Shown: piece after piece, positions 45,092 to 55,920 of the stretch
Numbering within the stretch: position 1 is the stretch's first letter
Layout of the letters: each line of letters starts with the position of its first letter
Made by a program: the position numbers and the translations under genes
Source: Acephala macrosclerotiorum
Taxonomy: Eukaryota > Ascomycota > Leotiomycetes > Helotiales > Mollisiaceae
Assembly (NCBI GenBank): GCA_014904845.1
Contig: MU119362.1
Span: 1 to 64,000, forward strand
Reading direction: 5' to 3'
DNA: 64,000 nt
Notes under the pieces: generated by a model
Told to the model about the DNA's origin: nothing
Database searches by the model: none
The model's input: the letters and a program-made list of their open reading frames with translations, nothing else

Positions 45092-45333
45092 GGTGTCGAG
45101 TTTGTCGCTATGGCCTTGACGTTGGATGAAATATCGGTATCAACAATCTCGACGGTCTCGACAGTCTTGAAGGAGCTTGATCGGGAGGACTCATCGGAGC
45201 CCTATTTATCAGATATCTTCGAGTCAGTAAACTTCTGTCGGATATGGCGGAAGTAAAGTGTATGCTTCTAGAGGTTGTAGAGAGCAAGACTCGTGAAAAC
45301 TGACACTAGGGGGTATAGCTTAGGAAAAGTCGA

Positions 45334-45825
45334 CTAACCATGCATGCCATACAATATCCATTGACGCAGATTATGGCGAAGATATGATGTTGGGTGCATT
45401 GTGTGTTGGTGGGGTACGGGCAGTTCGGTGATCGCAAGGGGAATAGACCAATGCTGTTCCAGTACACATCTTGTCATCTCCCTAGTAGTAAAGACGGTCT
45501 TTCCTATCGAAATATCGCAGCTTGCAACGCGTGCAGAGAGAGCACGGAGCGTACCAGAAAGATGATGTTCAGCTTCTTCCAGAACGTCTGGGACAATTGT
45601 GCATTCTGACCAGAGTGTAAAAGAAGCTTGATATGTAGTCTTGCATTCGATGTCGAGAACGGAAGAGGAGTCTCCTACTGTATTATGAAAATGCTTTGAT
45701 AGCAGATTCCAAGTCCTAGACGATCGAGTACCAATAATGCAGCATTTCAAATTACACACCGACAGGCAAGCATCAAATTCACAAATGAGTGGGGGTGAGG
45801 ATGGGGATGGACAGATTACATCCAT
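45334..45825 (-). CDS. hypothetical protein, weak support
   Basis: 163 codons with an ATG start (MDVICPSPSS). Cys-rich at the N-terminus (CEFDACLSVCNLKCC) with no obvious domain. No intron evidence and no recognised relative. It lies between decayed frames and the PUS4 gene, so it may be fortuitous. Confidence 0.25.
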   Translation of the reverse strand: MDVICPSPSSPPLICEFDACLSVCNLKCCIIGTRSSRTWNLLSKHFHNTVGDSSSVLDIECKTTYQASFTLWSECTIVPDVLEEAEHHLSGTLRALSARVASCDISIGKTVFTTREMTRCVLEQHWSIPLAITELPVPHQHTMHPTSYLRHNLRQWILYGMHG

Positions 45826-46053
45826 TTAACTCGCAAAGAGTGGATGCTTTTGTCTCCTATAATACAATCCAAGCACAGCTATGCAAATGCACCCACCATA
45901 CGCCGGCCCTGGGTATCTGAGTTGAATAAGTGCCAGCCCCATGCTGCAATGAGATGAGGTCTTATGGCAAAATCTCCGCAAAAAGGCTACCACCACCACC
46001 CAAAGCCCATACTCTCTCTCCGCTATAGCTTTGATCCAAGAACTTTTGGACTA

Positions 46054-47499
46054 CTAGTCTTTTGGTAGTGGCTTGCCTTTCTCTTGCCACTCATCAAGCA
46101 TCGCCTCCACCTTCGGCCCCCAGACCTTCTCGCCATGATCCAAATCCTTATACTCCAGTACGTTCTTGCCTAACTCGAAATCTCCTTGTCTGGTCCTCTC
46201 CAGCTCAGCCATGAGGCCCGCAGATCCAATAGCTGCCCCAAGATCGTGACACAGAGAACGTACGTAGAAGCCTGATGTCACAGTCATTCGAAGTCTGACT
46301 GCCGGTGGACCTTTGGTTATAGGAATTTCTGATGGTGTTAGCTGCTCTATAGCTGGTGTTGGTATTGGGGGCGCCAGTCCACCGGACATGACTGCTTCCT
46401 CGGGTGCAGCTAATTTTTGTTGCTTTGATGCTGGTCGCTCGCGAACGAGGTCATCTTGGTCTTCGGTTAACTTTCTCTTCGTTTGCTCAAACTCTACTCG
46501 TGCTTCGTCGGTGTTTGTCTCTTCCGTCTCCACGGACTCGATCTTCGACTCTGCCTCGGGAAGCTGCTTCACTTCAGTAGTTCCATCCTCCTTTTTGATC
46601 TCCACGTTCATCTGCTCCTTGATAACCGGTTCTTCTTTTATACCATTGCCCTTTGCTAGGCTATCCTCTGCTACGCTCTGAGCCTGGTTGTCCTTAGCTT
46701 CCTTTTTGACCGTAGGAGAGCGAGAGCGCTTGCGGTTGGGAGGGAGCACATTCTCTTGCTCCCACAGCTTATTCGCTACATTGACCTCCGCATATCCCGC
46801 TTCGTCAGTTGGTGCTTTATGTTGGTGTGTTCCTCCCTCCATCCATTCAACCATCTCAAGATTCAAAACCTCGACCGACCGTCGCTCAACCTCTCTTGGT
46901 ATCTCCTTTCCTTCCCTAGCGTATTCGTAAAGCGGCTTGCCATCCATCTTGAGAGCAGAGAAGAGTGGCGGCAGCTGCATGAACTTCCCACGGAATTGAC
47001 CTAATGCTTCCTCCACTTTTTCTTTTGTGATGTGATCGTAGGGCGCTCTCTTCAACACTTTTCCGACTCGATCGTAGGTATCCGTGCTTGTGCCAAAGAG
47101 CACGACGGTTTCGTAGACCTTTGTGCATAATAAGAAGTCATGCAGAGATTTGGTTCCTTTTCCAACACCTGCAATCAAGACTCCAGTCGCCAGAGGATCG
47201 AGGGTTCCACCATGTCCAATCTTAACCTGAATCTTCTTATTCTTCCGTCGCCTTCGCTGATTATGACTCTCTCTTTCTCGATTCTTCGACTCCGTCTCGA
47301 TCCATGGTGCGAATAATTCAGAGGGATTGAAATGAGTCTGCAAGTCGCGCAGTACTTGGGCTGACGAAAGACCGGCAGGTTTATTGATGGCTATTTGATA
47401 ATTAGCAGTTGCAAGTAGAATTGGAGAATATTTTGTACCGAAGACGCCTTCCATAATCTTGCCTTGCGTCATCCTCCTCCAAATGGTTCTGGTGGTCAT
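46054..47499 (-). CDS. tRNA pseudouridine-55 synthase PUS4 (TruB family)
   Basis: Makes pseudouridine at position 55 of the T-loop of nuclear and mitochondrial tRNAs. One 48-nt intron (47438-47391) lies near the start: it joins EGVF to AINKPAG, the normal opening of the TruB fold. It is in frame and stop-free, so an unspliced reading adds 16 residues. Spliced product 465 aa. The catalytic motif GHGGTLDPLATGVL contains the nucleophilic Asp (about residue 85). YETVVLFG, QLPPLFSALKMDGKPLYEYAREG and the later RMTVTSGFYVRSLCHDLG follow family order. An insertion of about 140 mostly acidic and Lys-rich residues splits the second half of the catalytic domain, as in many fungal PUS4 proteins. The N-terminus (MTTRTIWRRM) could help mitochondrial import. 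Confidence 0.94.
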   Translation of the reverse strand: MTTRTIWRRMTQGKIMEGVFGTKYSPILLATANYQIAINKPAGLSSAQVLRDLQTHFNPSELFAPWIETESKNRERESHNQRRRRKNKKIQVKIGHGGTLDPLATGVLIAGVGKGTKSLHDFLLCTKVYETVVLFGTSTDTYDRVGKVLKRAPYDHITKEKVEEALGQFRGKFMQLPPLFSALKMDGKPLYEYAREGKEIPREVERRSVEVLNLEMVEWMEGGTHQHKAPTDEAGYAEVNVANKLWEQENVLPPNRKRSRSPTVKKEAKDNQAQSVAEDSLAKGNGIKEEPVIKEQMNVEIKKEDGTTEVKQLPEAESKIESVETEETNTDEARVEFEQTKRKLTEDQDDLVRERPASKQQKLAAPEEAVMSGGLAPPIPTPAIEQLTPSEIPITKGPPAVRLRMTVTSGFYVRSLCHDLGAAIGSAGLMAELERTRQGDFELGKNVLEYKDLDHGEKVWGPKVEAMLDEWQEKGKPLPKD

Positions 47500-47823
47500 T
47501 CGTCCTGTCTTGTTGTGAATGTTTTTGGTCTACTTTTCAATGTCCCTGTCAGATCTGGGACACATTTTGCAGCTATGCAAGGCTGGAAGCTAAACCCCTA
47601 GTGTGTTAGCGTGCAGGGTAGTCACCCCGACTTTTCACATACAGAAACTTCTTTATATCCGAGATCTCTTTAAATACGAGGTCCGAAGTCCGAAAGACCG
47701 ATGTCCGATAACCGAAAATCTACCTTGGACGCGACGCGACGGAATGGCTCCGTCTACTCCCAGTCTTTCTCGATCTGAGAGATCTGAAAACCCATCTCAA
47801 CAAGAAATCAAGAGCGGTAAAGG

Positions 47824-49351
47824 ATGGCTGACTCAGATGGATGGCCAACATTCGATATCGAGGAGGCTACAGTCTCGATCCCTGGCCAGGAATCGGTGGT
47901 TGATATTCTCGAGATCGTCGCGAAGAAACGATTGTCCACTGTCCTTGTAAGGGGGTTGATTGACCAAAGTCACAGACTCAACCTGACGCAGAAGACCGAG
48001 ATTCTGGAACCCATTGAGTTGAGGAAGGTCATCTACTACTCTATTGGCTTCAGACCCGTAGCTTTATGGATCGGCCAGAATTCAACCTGGTACTCGATCT
48101 TTCCGGATGGCGCGCAAGACGAGCTCTGGAAATCTCAATGTCACGCAATAGGCATCTTTTTTGCTGCTGTTGACTACTATGACGACGATTCTGCTCGACT
48201 TGGCTTTCCCATGCTTGACCAGGTCACGCAAATTCTTGCTAAGGCAAGCAATATTTACACCCTCCTGCCTGCTACAGAATACTGACTAGCTATAGCACGG
48301 AAGTCAAATCAATGGCTCAGGATGTACCTTTGGCGATCTCATTCAAGCTTGCCGTGACAATTATCTCTTCCTTGAGTTCCACATGAGGGACACTGCTCCT
48401 TCCCAGCAATCCAGTGATGGTACCCCGTACAATTTTCCCGATACGAAGTTCTATGAGTGGATTGCCGGTGGTTGCGCATTGGAGGCATTGATGAACGGCA
48501 CCGTCAACTTCAGCGAACTCCAGGATTGCACCGAAATCGCAAGTGACGATGAGGAAGAGGAGGAAGAGGAGGTCGATGGCGAAGGAGATATAGTGATGGT
48601 GGATGATGGAATCGAAGAGGAAACAACCCCCGTTCCCGGCTCCTCTGCGCCGAAAGGTAAGAAGAAGAACTGGCCTCCCTGGAAAGGCGAATACATCTCC
48701 CCGCAACGTCCCGCAGGTACTCCCATGCCCGAGACATTCGTCGACGTCGCGCTCGCCCTGATCTACCACTTCGTTCATTCCGGTCGAGAGAACATAACCT
48801 TGGAAACTCTCACACTTGGTACAATCAATACAGCTCTCTATAAAGACTTTAACTTCAAGATGCCCCAGGTCGCGAGCCACATGATGAGTCATAATGCCAA
48901 AACCATCTACGCTTTACTTCCTCCGAATTTCAAGAAGGCGACTATCGGCAAGGATCTTCTCGCACAGGTCCCAATGAAAGGCTCGATCAAATGTACTAAG
49001 GACCATGACACTAAGAAATCCAATGATCAGTGGGAGGGATTGAAAGCCGGAACGGAGATATTGAAGCAGCGTGGAAGCGGACGACCTTCAGGAGCTGCTG
49101 CATCTCCCTCAGTAGGAGCAGCTACCCCAGCAGCTAGTCGGACGGGTCGAGTTAGTCGTGTGGTGGAGGAACTTTCTGCTGGCGCTGCAACCCCCCCTCC
49201 AGACAGTGCTTCAGGCAGTGGTAGTGTGAATGGTAATGATGCTGGTGGAGGCGATAAGCCAGGTTTCATCAACGGCAAGCCTATCCCAACGCCTATCAAG
49301 CGATCTGGAGTCACCTGGTTCGGAACTGCAGGAAACTTCTATTCGGGTTGA
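47824..49351 (+). CDS. protein with RFTS-like N-terminus and acidic centre, possibly chromatin-associated
   Basis: Two exons (47824-48243 and 48296-49351) give 491 aa. The intron (52 nt, branch TACTGAC) appears to use a GC donor (AAG|GCAAGC). The first 140 residues resemble the replication-foci-targeting (RFTS) fold of DNMT1-type proteins: WPTFDIEEATV, an SVVDILEIV strand, IELRKVIYYSIGF and ALWIGQNSTWYSIFP. The resemblance is from memory of the fold, not a search. An acidic stretch (DDEEEEEEEVDGEGD) follows, then a conserved-looking block (TPMPETFVDVALALIYHFV) and a Ser/Gly/Ala-rich tail that still ends in ordered residues (GVTWFGTAGNFYSG). It may be a fungal RFTS protein of heterochromatin (compare Raf2) or an uncharacterised family. 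An alternative upstream ATG at 47744 is in another frame. Confidence 0.7.
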
Positions 49352-51963
49352 TTATTTGAGGCGTTACATGTAGGATGCATGGGTGGTATTTAGCATGGCG
49401 TTTGCGTAGATACCCTGAATGAATGATGATTTCCAATCCTCTCTCCATGCCAAGGGTATATCTTGACTCGAAACCAAAACTAAGATTGTTCCTGAGTATG
49501 TAGGGGAATGGAATTCTTATATTGAGGCAACTGTTTTGGTATCGCAGGTACGAATATCCACAATTATAACGAATTCGACTATACCTGATTGCTCAGCTCA
49601 AAGCACGTGACTTCAAAGTAACTTTGGCTCTTTTGGAAGCCTAAACACACCGGGCTTGTTCGTATCTTTGGGGAGTAACTAAAAGCGTATTTTTCTATAA
49701 CCATTGTGGGTTCAAAAGAAAGAACATTCCCGAAATGACTTCCAGCATACGAAGGCACCGTCCACATGCTGACAAATTGGGCCTAAAATCCAGGCGAAGA
49801 TCAACTTCACAGCGGTCCAATGATTGCAACCTCATCGAATTCCTCCTCAAGCGATAAGAACTGAACATTCATCTGCTGGATTGCGTTGCTGTTGCGTTTC
49901 TTTGAGCGTCAAGTTCTCGCAGTCTCCCGTTTGCAATGCCAAATATCGTTCCTTCTTATTCAATGTTCGCGGCTGGACATCGAACCACGTGTGCCTTTCT
50001 CAAGTGAAATCGGCCGCAGCGTTGCATCGACTTGTTTGCAGCCATCACGTTTTGAGATGCGCTCTTCCCGTCATCGTCTATGGTCGAAACTATGAACTTC
50101 TATTAGAAGCCTACACATGGTAGGGCGATAGACTGCAACCAGCGTTCACGTTGAGTGCCTAGATGAGGCGGGGCAGCAAGAGTCGTCGAGTCTTCAAGCA
50201 CTGTACTATTGTTAATATGGCCACGTTCTTTAGATAGCATGCCATTATCATATCAAAATTTAACACTAATGGCGCTACATCACGGTGCAGCAGTGCCAGT
50301 GGAGAGGTCTCCCACTTCCACGTGACTCTCCATTTATCATCACCGTGGAAGTGTGTTTTGCTATCGATCGTATTTGCCCTTTCAAGCAATGCTTCTATGA
50401 CTCCTGTTCGTTTCTCGATAGGAGTTTCAAGAAGAACCTCAACAGAGGGGTAATTTAGTCTTCCAAGGTCACAAGACTACAAGCCGCTAGTGACGAAGGG
50501 GAAAAGCGACGATCTTCTTTCAGTTATGATATGCATGGAAGCAAGTGCTGATTCGCTCGAAATTAAAGCCTCGTTGGTCATCCTGCACGGTTGCCACGAG
50601 GGAACCCATCATCCAACCTGACGACCTTGCCTGTCCATGATGTCACTGTCGAAAGTCAGGGGTCGATGCCCCACTCTTTAAATAATGATCGGCAGGATAT
50701 TATAAAATAGGGTATTCGCACTGTAAAATAATGCTTCAATCAATGAATCTGTGTTAAGGTTGATTATCACGAATATCGACTCATTTTTTTGGACTTTATG
50801 TCGTTGTTGTGGTGAAGTCACGGCTTGAGCGGTTGAGTTGTGCGGTCCCTGTCTTCGCTGTTACCCCGTGAACTCTTCTATGCGCTTTTTGCCGCCGATT
50901 CTCGAGTGATAAGCGCCGGCAAACATAGCTAAGTAGGTGATGCCGTAATCTTGACTACCAACCAGCCTTGCGTTTCGCTGATATGTTTCGTTAGTCCAAT
51001 CGAACACATTTTTATACTCGAAATCTTGCGAAAATATGAATAGTCAAGCCGGTCATCAAAAACCAAATATGTATATACGTGAGGTACGTCGCGGATTCCT
51101 TTGGTAGGGAGCCGCACAGCATGAGGCTCACGCAGTCACGCGAATGGCCTGGATTTGAATTATTGGCAGAAACCGAAGTGGAGGAGTTCAACTTTTCCCC
51201 AACATGTCCTTTTTCCTACATCGCTCTATTTTCTTGCTAGCCCATAGAGCAACCCATTCAAGCATAACCCCTCATTGGACCATGCATGCTTTTGCATACA
51301 AATACAACCAGATTTCCTTGCGTCGAAGCTAGCCTTGGCTTTGGGCGAAGTCGCGGAGAGAATGGCTCTGATAAACTGGCGAACGACTGGGACAGAATCC
51401 GTGCAGCAGCTCGGATGCACTGCCTAGTTCACTTGTTCGTCGTTATTCCAAAATTGTCCATGTCACGGTAGATGCCAGAATCTGCACCCGCAACCCAGGA
51501 GGACGCGTAATCTGGGATGATTTTTAAGCCGTTAGGCTGACACCTTCGAGGGTTAATTGGTTTATAATATCGTTTTGGATTCCAGCAGCACCGTTGCACG
51601 AGTTCCCCGCTGCATGAAAATGGTTATAGATGCGCGAAATCAGCATCTTGCATATCTAAGCCCATTCTAGACCTACGCCATCCTAGAGTCCTTAGTTATG
51701 ACTGGTGGACATTTGAATCATGACAACCAATCATTCTTCCACGAAACTGAGCTGATGCATGAGCGGTGTAGCCTCACGCTTCTCAATCAGGCTGAGCCTG
51801 AAATTGCTTGTGGGGGGACAGGATGTCTGGTATCTACTTAAGCATGATCATGCCAGCCCTCCCCTTTTCTTCCCTTTCCAAGGATCGTCCTATTCGCCCC
51901 TAAGGGCCTCATTGTCTCATCCCTCAGTTGTTTCTAGTTAAGCATTTACTGTATCCCATCATT
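49352..51963. other. gene-poor stretch
   Basis: About 2.6 kb with only short open frames lacking recognisable products. Composition is normal, with no TIRs or LTRs that I could see. Probably intergenic or old decayed sequence. Confidence 0.5.
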
Positions 51964-52749
51964 ATGGTTTCCGGAATCCTTGAGGCTCTCGGCCTCCAGT
52001 TGGGATGTCAAGCGCTCTGGCCTCTCCTCGAGAAGGCGTTCAAGCTTATCAGGCGAATGAAAAAAGCCTATCCTGAAGCAAGAGAGTTTTGGAGAGGATT
52101 CAAGAGGCAGTACAAAACTCTTGAAGCAACTGCAGCGAGCAATGTTAGTCTATATGACGTTAAGAACACCAATCATACCTGGTTCAGCTCTATCAGCTGC
52201 ATTACTGCCGAAGCCGAAGGCATATCTCGGATACTCATTGGAAAGATCGAGACTGTGTTGAGGAAGCGCAGTCATACATGGCGAGTGAAATGGACAATTG
52301 TCTATTCGGGCTGCAAGAAGGCTTCCGTGAAAATGGCACAGCTGAATGATCAGCTGTTACGTACTGAGGCTGCTGTTCGCTTGTAAGTTCCCTATTCCGC
52401 AGAGATGAGCAGCTTCACTGACGTTATCAGAGAGTACGAGGATGCACAAAAGAAGAAGGCCGAGGAAGCTAAGAAGGCCGAGGAAGCTAAGAAAGCCGAG
52501 GAAGCTAAGAAAGCCGAGGAAGCTAAGAAAGCTGAGGAAGCTGAGAAGGCTGAGAAGGCTGAGCAGAAGAGACACAGGAAGGCCATGAAAACTGGGACAG
52601 TTGTTGGAGGTGTGGTAGGCCTTGTTGTTGGAGCGGGAGGTGTTGCATTGTTTGCTAAAGCAACTCTTAAAGGAGCTGTCATCGGTGGCATTGCTGGAGC
52701 TGTAGTGGGAGCCGCCATCGGATTGGCGATCGGTTGGATTTGGTTTTGA
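51964..52749 (+). CDS. helical N-domain protein with charged repeats and glycine-zipper membrane segments
   Basis: Two exons (51964-52382 and 52431-52749; intron 48 nt) give 245 aa. Residues 1-140 are all-alpha (MVSGILEALGLQLGCQALWPLL, then basic helices), reminiscent of N-terminal helical domains on fungal STAND proteins (HeLo-like or similar). Residues about 150-185 are a Lys/Glu/Ala repeat (AEEAKK units) that should form a single charged helix. Residues about 195-245 hold two hydrophobic helices with glycine at every fourth residue: four in the first, six in the second (G-AVI-G-GIA-G-AVV-G). This is a glycine zipper typical of membrane-inserting or oligomerising helices. I chose the ATG at MVSGIL. 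A membrane-acting role in fungal cell death or defence is plausible by architecture only. A structural membrane protein is the alternative. Confidence 0.8.
52459..52548 (+). repeat. 18-nt coding minisatellite (AEEAKK)
   Basis: Five 18-nt units of GCCGAGGAAGCTAAGAAG type, the last diverging to AEEAEK, followed by shorter partial units. It lies inside the glycine-zipper protein gene. Near-identity at silent sites implies recent expansion. Confidence 0.9.
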
Positions 52750-54103
52750 TATACCAGAGCAGCTCCTGACGTACGACGGCCCGGCCCAAGGGCACAATGT
52801 TGTGATTATTACTATCACATATTGTTTCAATGTTGTGTTTCCTATAGGGTTTCGTATGGAATCAGTGGTAGATAGATCTATCCTTGCTAGAAACAGCCAC
52901 GCTTATACGATCTATCTCCCTTCTATACAGTATGCCAAAACTTCAATGAAGCATTAGATTTTGCACCAAGACGATCGGTGGGAACAGGTCAATATTACAG
53001 ATTGGGCAAGTGAGGGATATTTTTGTATTGATTGATGGACTACTCTTACGCTGATCTAGCTAAAAAGCTATGCAGGAAACCTTTATAATATATACTTAGG
53101 AAACCTCTCCGGACAAAAAACTAAGACCCATCCGTCACCATTCGTTCTATTTGTCGGCGCGCCGCCTGTGTTCCAAAGTTCAGTGTCTGGCGTAAAGCCG
53201 CCCTAAGAGTCCTCTCGTGTCACCTCATATGCCCTACTTCCCGTATAGGAGTCGTCCCGCCAGGTCGAATTGACGGAGTCGTCTGATGCCTATTACACCC
53301 AGCAAACCCCCTTAGCCCTCCCTTTTCGGAGAGGAGCTGGCGGAGACGAGACAGCGGCATTTGAGGCAGTCGCAGATAGGCCGTAGTATAGTTTCCTGCA
53401 GCCATCGTGAAGGCAGGATTGTTCGGTCTTGGGATGCGGTGGTCCAGCGCAGAATGTCGTCGTTAGAGGCGCTGGATTGAGAGGTGGGAGGGAGGGGATG
53501 TCGATGCGGAGGGTACATATTTGAGCATGAACGATGGGCAGTGCCATGGTGACCGCCAAATTGAGGAGCCCCTCGCCCTGAAAGCTAGGGTTGGGTGGGA
53601 GGGCAGACCATCGATATTGGAAATAGAGAAATAGAAAGGGTGAGGCTCTTTTCGCTACTACAATTAGCCGGAGCGCGCAGCACCAGAACTGCGCGTATTC
53701 TGTGAGATGGTAGCGGGCGCCGATTTCCGGGGATTAGCGAAACCTTTTTCGACGTCGTCTTTAACTCTGCGCTGCACTTAGCGCCTCACTTTTTTTATGG
53801 GGCAATGTTTCCCGCCAATCACCCGCACGTGCAGAACGGCCACCAATAAGTGGTAATGCGCAACCTACCCATGCCTGGAAAGAGCCTTGGGATCAGGAAA
53901 CGGCGGCGTCACATCGATAACACACCTCGAGATATTCCCTCGGTAGATACAGCATCGTCCCCAAAGATCAGTTACGAAAGAAGGGATTCTACGGATGAAG
54001 ATGTACGTCTTGTCAACCCTCAGTGCGCAAGGTGTCTTGGGGACTCTGCTAGCCTCAGTCCCGCACTTCGTTCGTCGCTAACATGACCGCGGACGATCAT
54101 CCT
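52750..54103. other. intergenic stretch with weak ORFs
   Basis: No supported gene. An 84-codon minus-strand frame starting at 53547 and a 77-codon plus-strand frame starting at 53856 have ATGs, but nothing recognisable. The latter ends just before the Tc1-type element and might be a broken gene. Confidence 0.4.
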
Positions 54104-54182
54104 GCGAGGCGGATAAAATTTATGACCGTGAAACTAACGTTACTATGCCAATTTAGGCTACAAAAACAACCCCTCCTACCCA

Positions 54183-55319
54183 TCAAAATGAGGTTATATC
54201 TCCATCTCTATCAATACACTCGCTCACAGCTTCTACCATCTTCTCAATCTCCTTATTNNNNNNNNNNNNNNNNNNNNNNNNNNNNNNNNNNNNNNNNNNN
54301 NNNNNNNNNNNNNNNNNNNNNNNNNNNNNNNNNNNNNNNNNNNNNNNNNNNNNNNNNNNNNNNNNNNNNNNNNNNNNNNNNNNNNNNNNNNNNNNNNNNN
54401 NNNNNNNNNNNNNNNNNNNNNNNNNNNNNNNNNNNNNNNNNNNNNNNNNNNNNNNNNNNNNNNNNNNNNNNNNNNNNNNNNNNNNNNNNNNNNNNNNNNN
54501 NNNNNNNNNNNNNNNNNNNNNNNNNNNNNNNNNNNNNNNNNNNNNNNNNNNNNNNNNNNNNNNNNNNNNNNNNNNNNNNNNNNNNNNNNNNNNNNNNNNN
54601 NNNNNNNNNNNNNNNNNNNNNNNNNNNNNNNNNNNNNNNNNNNNNNNNNNNNNNNNNNNNNNNNNNNNNNNNNNNNNNNNNNNNNNNNNNNNNNNNNNNN
54701 NNNNNNNNNNNNNNNNNNNNNNNNNNNNNNNNNNNNNNNNNNNNNNNNNNNNNNNNNNNNNNNNNNNNNNNNNNNNNNNNNNNNNNNNNNNNNNNNNNNN
54801 NNNNNNNNNNNNNNNNNNNNNNNNNNNNNNNNNNNNNNNNNNNNNNNNNNNNNNNNNNNNNNNNNNNNNNNNNNNNNNNNNNNNNNNNNNNNNNNNNNNN
54901 NNNNNNNNNNNNNNNNNNNNNNNNNNNNNNNNNNNNNNNNNNNNNNNNNNNNNNNNNNNNNNNNNNNNNNNNNNNNNNNNNNNNNNNNNNNNNNNNNNNN
55001 NNNNNNNNNNNNNNNNNNNNNNNNNNNNNNNNNNNNNNNNNNNNNNNNNNNNNNNNNNNNNNNNNNNNNNNNNNNNNNNNNNNNNNNNNNNNNNNNNNNN
55101 NNNNNNNNNNNNAGTTGACCATGGCTTTTGCACAAGCTTTGCTATCTCTGTGATTGTTTTGCAAGGCTTGAAATATCGTAAGGTATTGATCTCTTTGCGT
55201 GTAGAAATATCGGTTTCTCTTCTTTCTGTTTTGCGCTCGTTCCATTCTGTAGTAGTTTTGTGGTGTTTTTTGGGTTTTTCAGGTGTTTGAGGAGGGGTTT
55301 GATCAAGTGGAACTTCCAT
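54183..55319 (-). CDS. Tc1/mariner transposase, interrupted by assembly gap
   Basis: The N-terminal part before the gap reads MEVPLDQTPPQTPEKPKK, then a basic helix-turn-helix region (RKEINTLRYFKPCKTITEIA) typical of the DNA-binding half of Tc1-type transposases. After the gap the last residues (EIEKMVEAVSECIDRDGD) match the position of the usual Tc1 C-terminus. Frame continuity across the gap cannot be judged because its length is arbitrary. The catalytic DDE region is hidden by the Ns, so activity is unknown. Confidence 0.6.
   Translation of the reverse strand: MEVPLDQTPPQTPEKPKKHHKTTTEWNERKTERRETDISTRKEINTLRYFKPCKTITEIAKLVQKPWSTXXXXXXXXXXXXXXXXXXXXXXXXXXXXXXXXXXXXXXXXXXXXXXXXXXXXXXXXXXXXXXXXXXXXXXXXXXXXXXXXXXXXXXXXXXXXXXXXXXXXXXXXXXXXXXXXXXXXXXXXXXXXXXXXXXXXXXXXXXXXXXXXXXXXXXXXXXXXXXXXXXXXXXXXXXXXXXXXXXXXXXXXXXXXXXXXXXXXXXXXXXXXXXXXXXXXXXXXXXXXXXXXXXXXXXXXXXXXXXXXXXXXXXXXXXXXXXXXXXXXXXXXXXXXXXXXXXXXXXXXXXXXXNKEIEKMVEAVSECIDRDGDITSF
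54258..55112. other. assembly gap (855 N)
   Basis: A run of N only. It falls inside the transposon, as expected where short-read assembly collapses a high-copy repeat. Confidence 1.
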
Positions 55320-55441
55320 AATAGTGTTGTGGTTGATAGAATAACAGAGAATAAGAAGAGGGTGATCATGAATAGGGATAAACAATCAACAAGGCCCGTG
55401 CGGGTTGCTAGTTTCACGGTCATAAATTTTATCCGCCTCGC

Positions 55442-55920
55442 TGCCAATGCATATGTGTTGGAACAGTAGTCACGTGCAACACTAGGCTTCATTAGGACTA
55501 GCCCAACTGCGCTTGCGCGTCTACTAGATTTACAACTTACAATCAATCAACGAATCATTCAGACCAACTGTCTACTTCGTTTCTGGCCTATTACTAGTAA
55601 TAGGTATCCCTGGTGATACCAACAGTACCAAAACGCCTCCGCTATAAGAACAAGAAAATTTTCAAGAGAAAAGAAAACAATAATATCTCTTACCCATTGA
55701 AAAATTTGGTGAAAGGAAGTCGTTGCTTTATTGTGGGAAAGGGATTTTTGATATTGATGCATTCATTTGAGCAAGGAAATCTTGAATGTCTATATATAAT
55801 GACAGTCTCGGACTGTTCACAGACTATGGCGAACGATCGACAGGGGGGTTCGGCGATAATGAATGTTGGGAGAGTTTTGAATCTCAGCCTGGTCATGCCG
55901 ATTTGATGCAGGGACGAGCC
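55442..55920. other. intergenic stretch
   Basis: No gene seen. Short open frames lack recognisable features. Confidence 0.45.

Larger units (their letters stand above)
54104..55441. mobile_element. Tc1/mariner-type DNA transposon containing an assembly gap
   Basis: Perfect 33-bp inverted repeats (GCGAGGCGGATAAAATTTAT followed by GACCGTGAAACTA) lie at both ends and face each other. Transposase fragments between them are on the minus strand. I see no TA target duplication immediately outside, so the true ends may be a few bases further out. Total size is unknown because the middle is an 855-N gap. Confidence 0.8.

Noticed and set aside
46313..46681. Ser/Val-rich plus-strand frame inside PUS4
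   Set aside because: Antisense shadow of the acidic insertion of PUS4.
52357..52830. Leucine/phenylalanine-rich minus-strand frame resembling a membrane protein
   Set aside because: Exact antisense shadow of the AEEAKK repeat and glycine-zipper gene.
53293..53559. GC-rich minus-strand frame with Cys residues
   Set aside because: Short, no recognisable motif, and overlapping frames are equally open because of composition.
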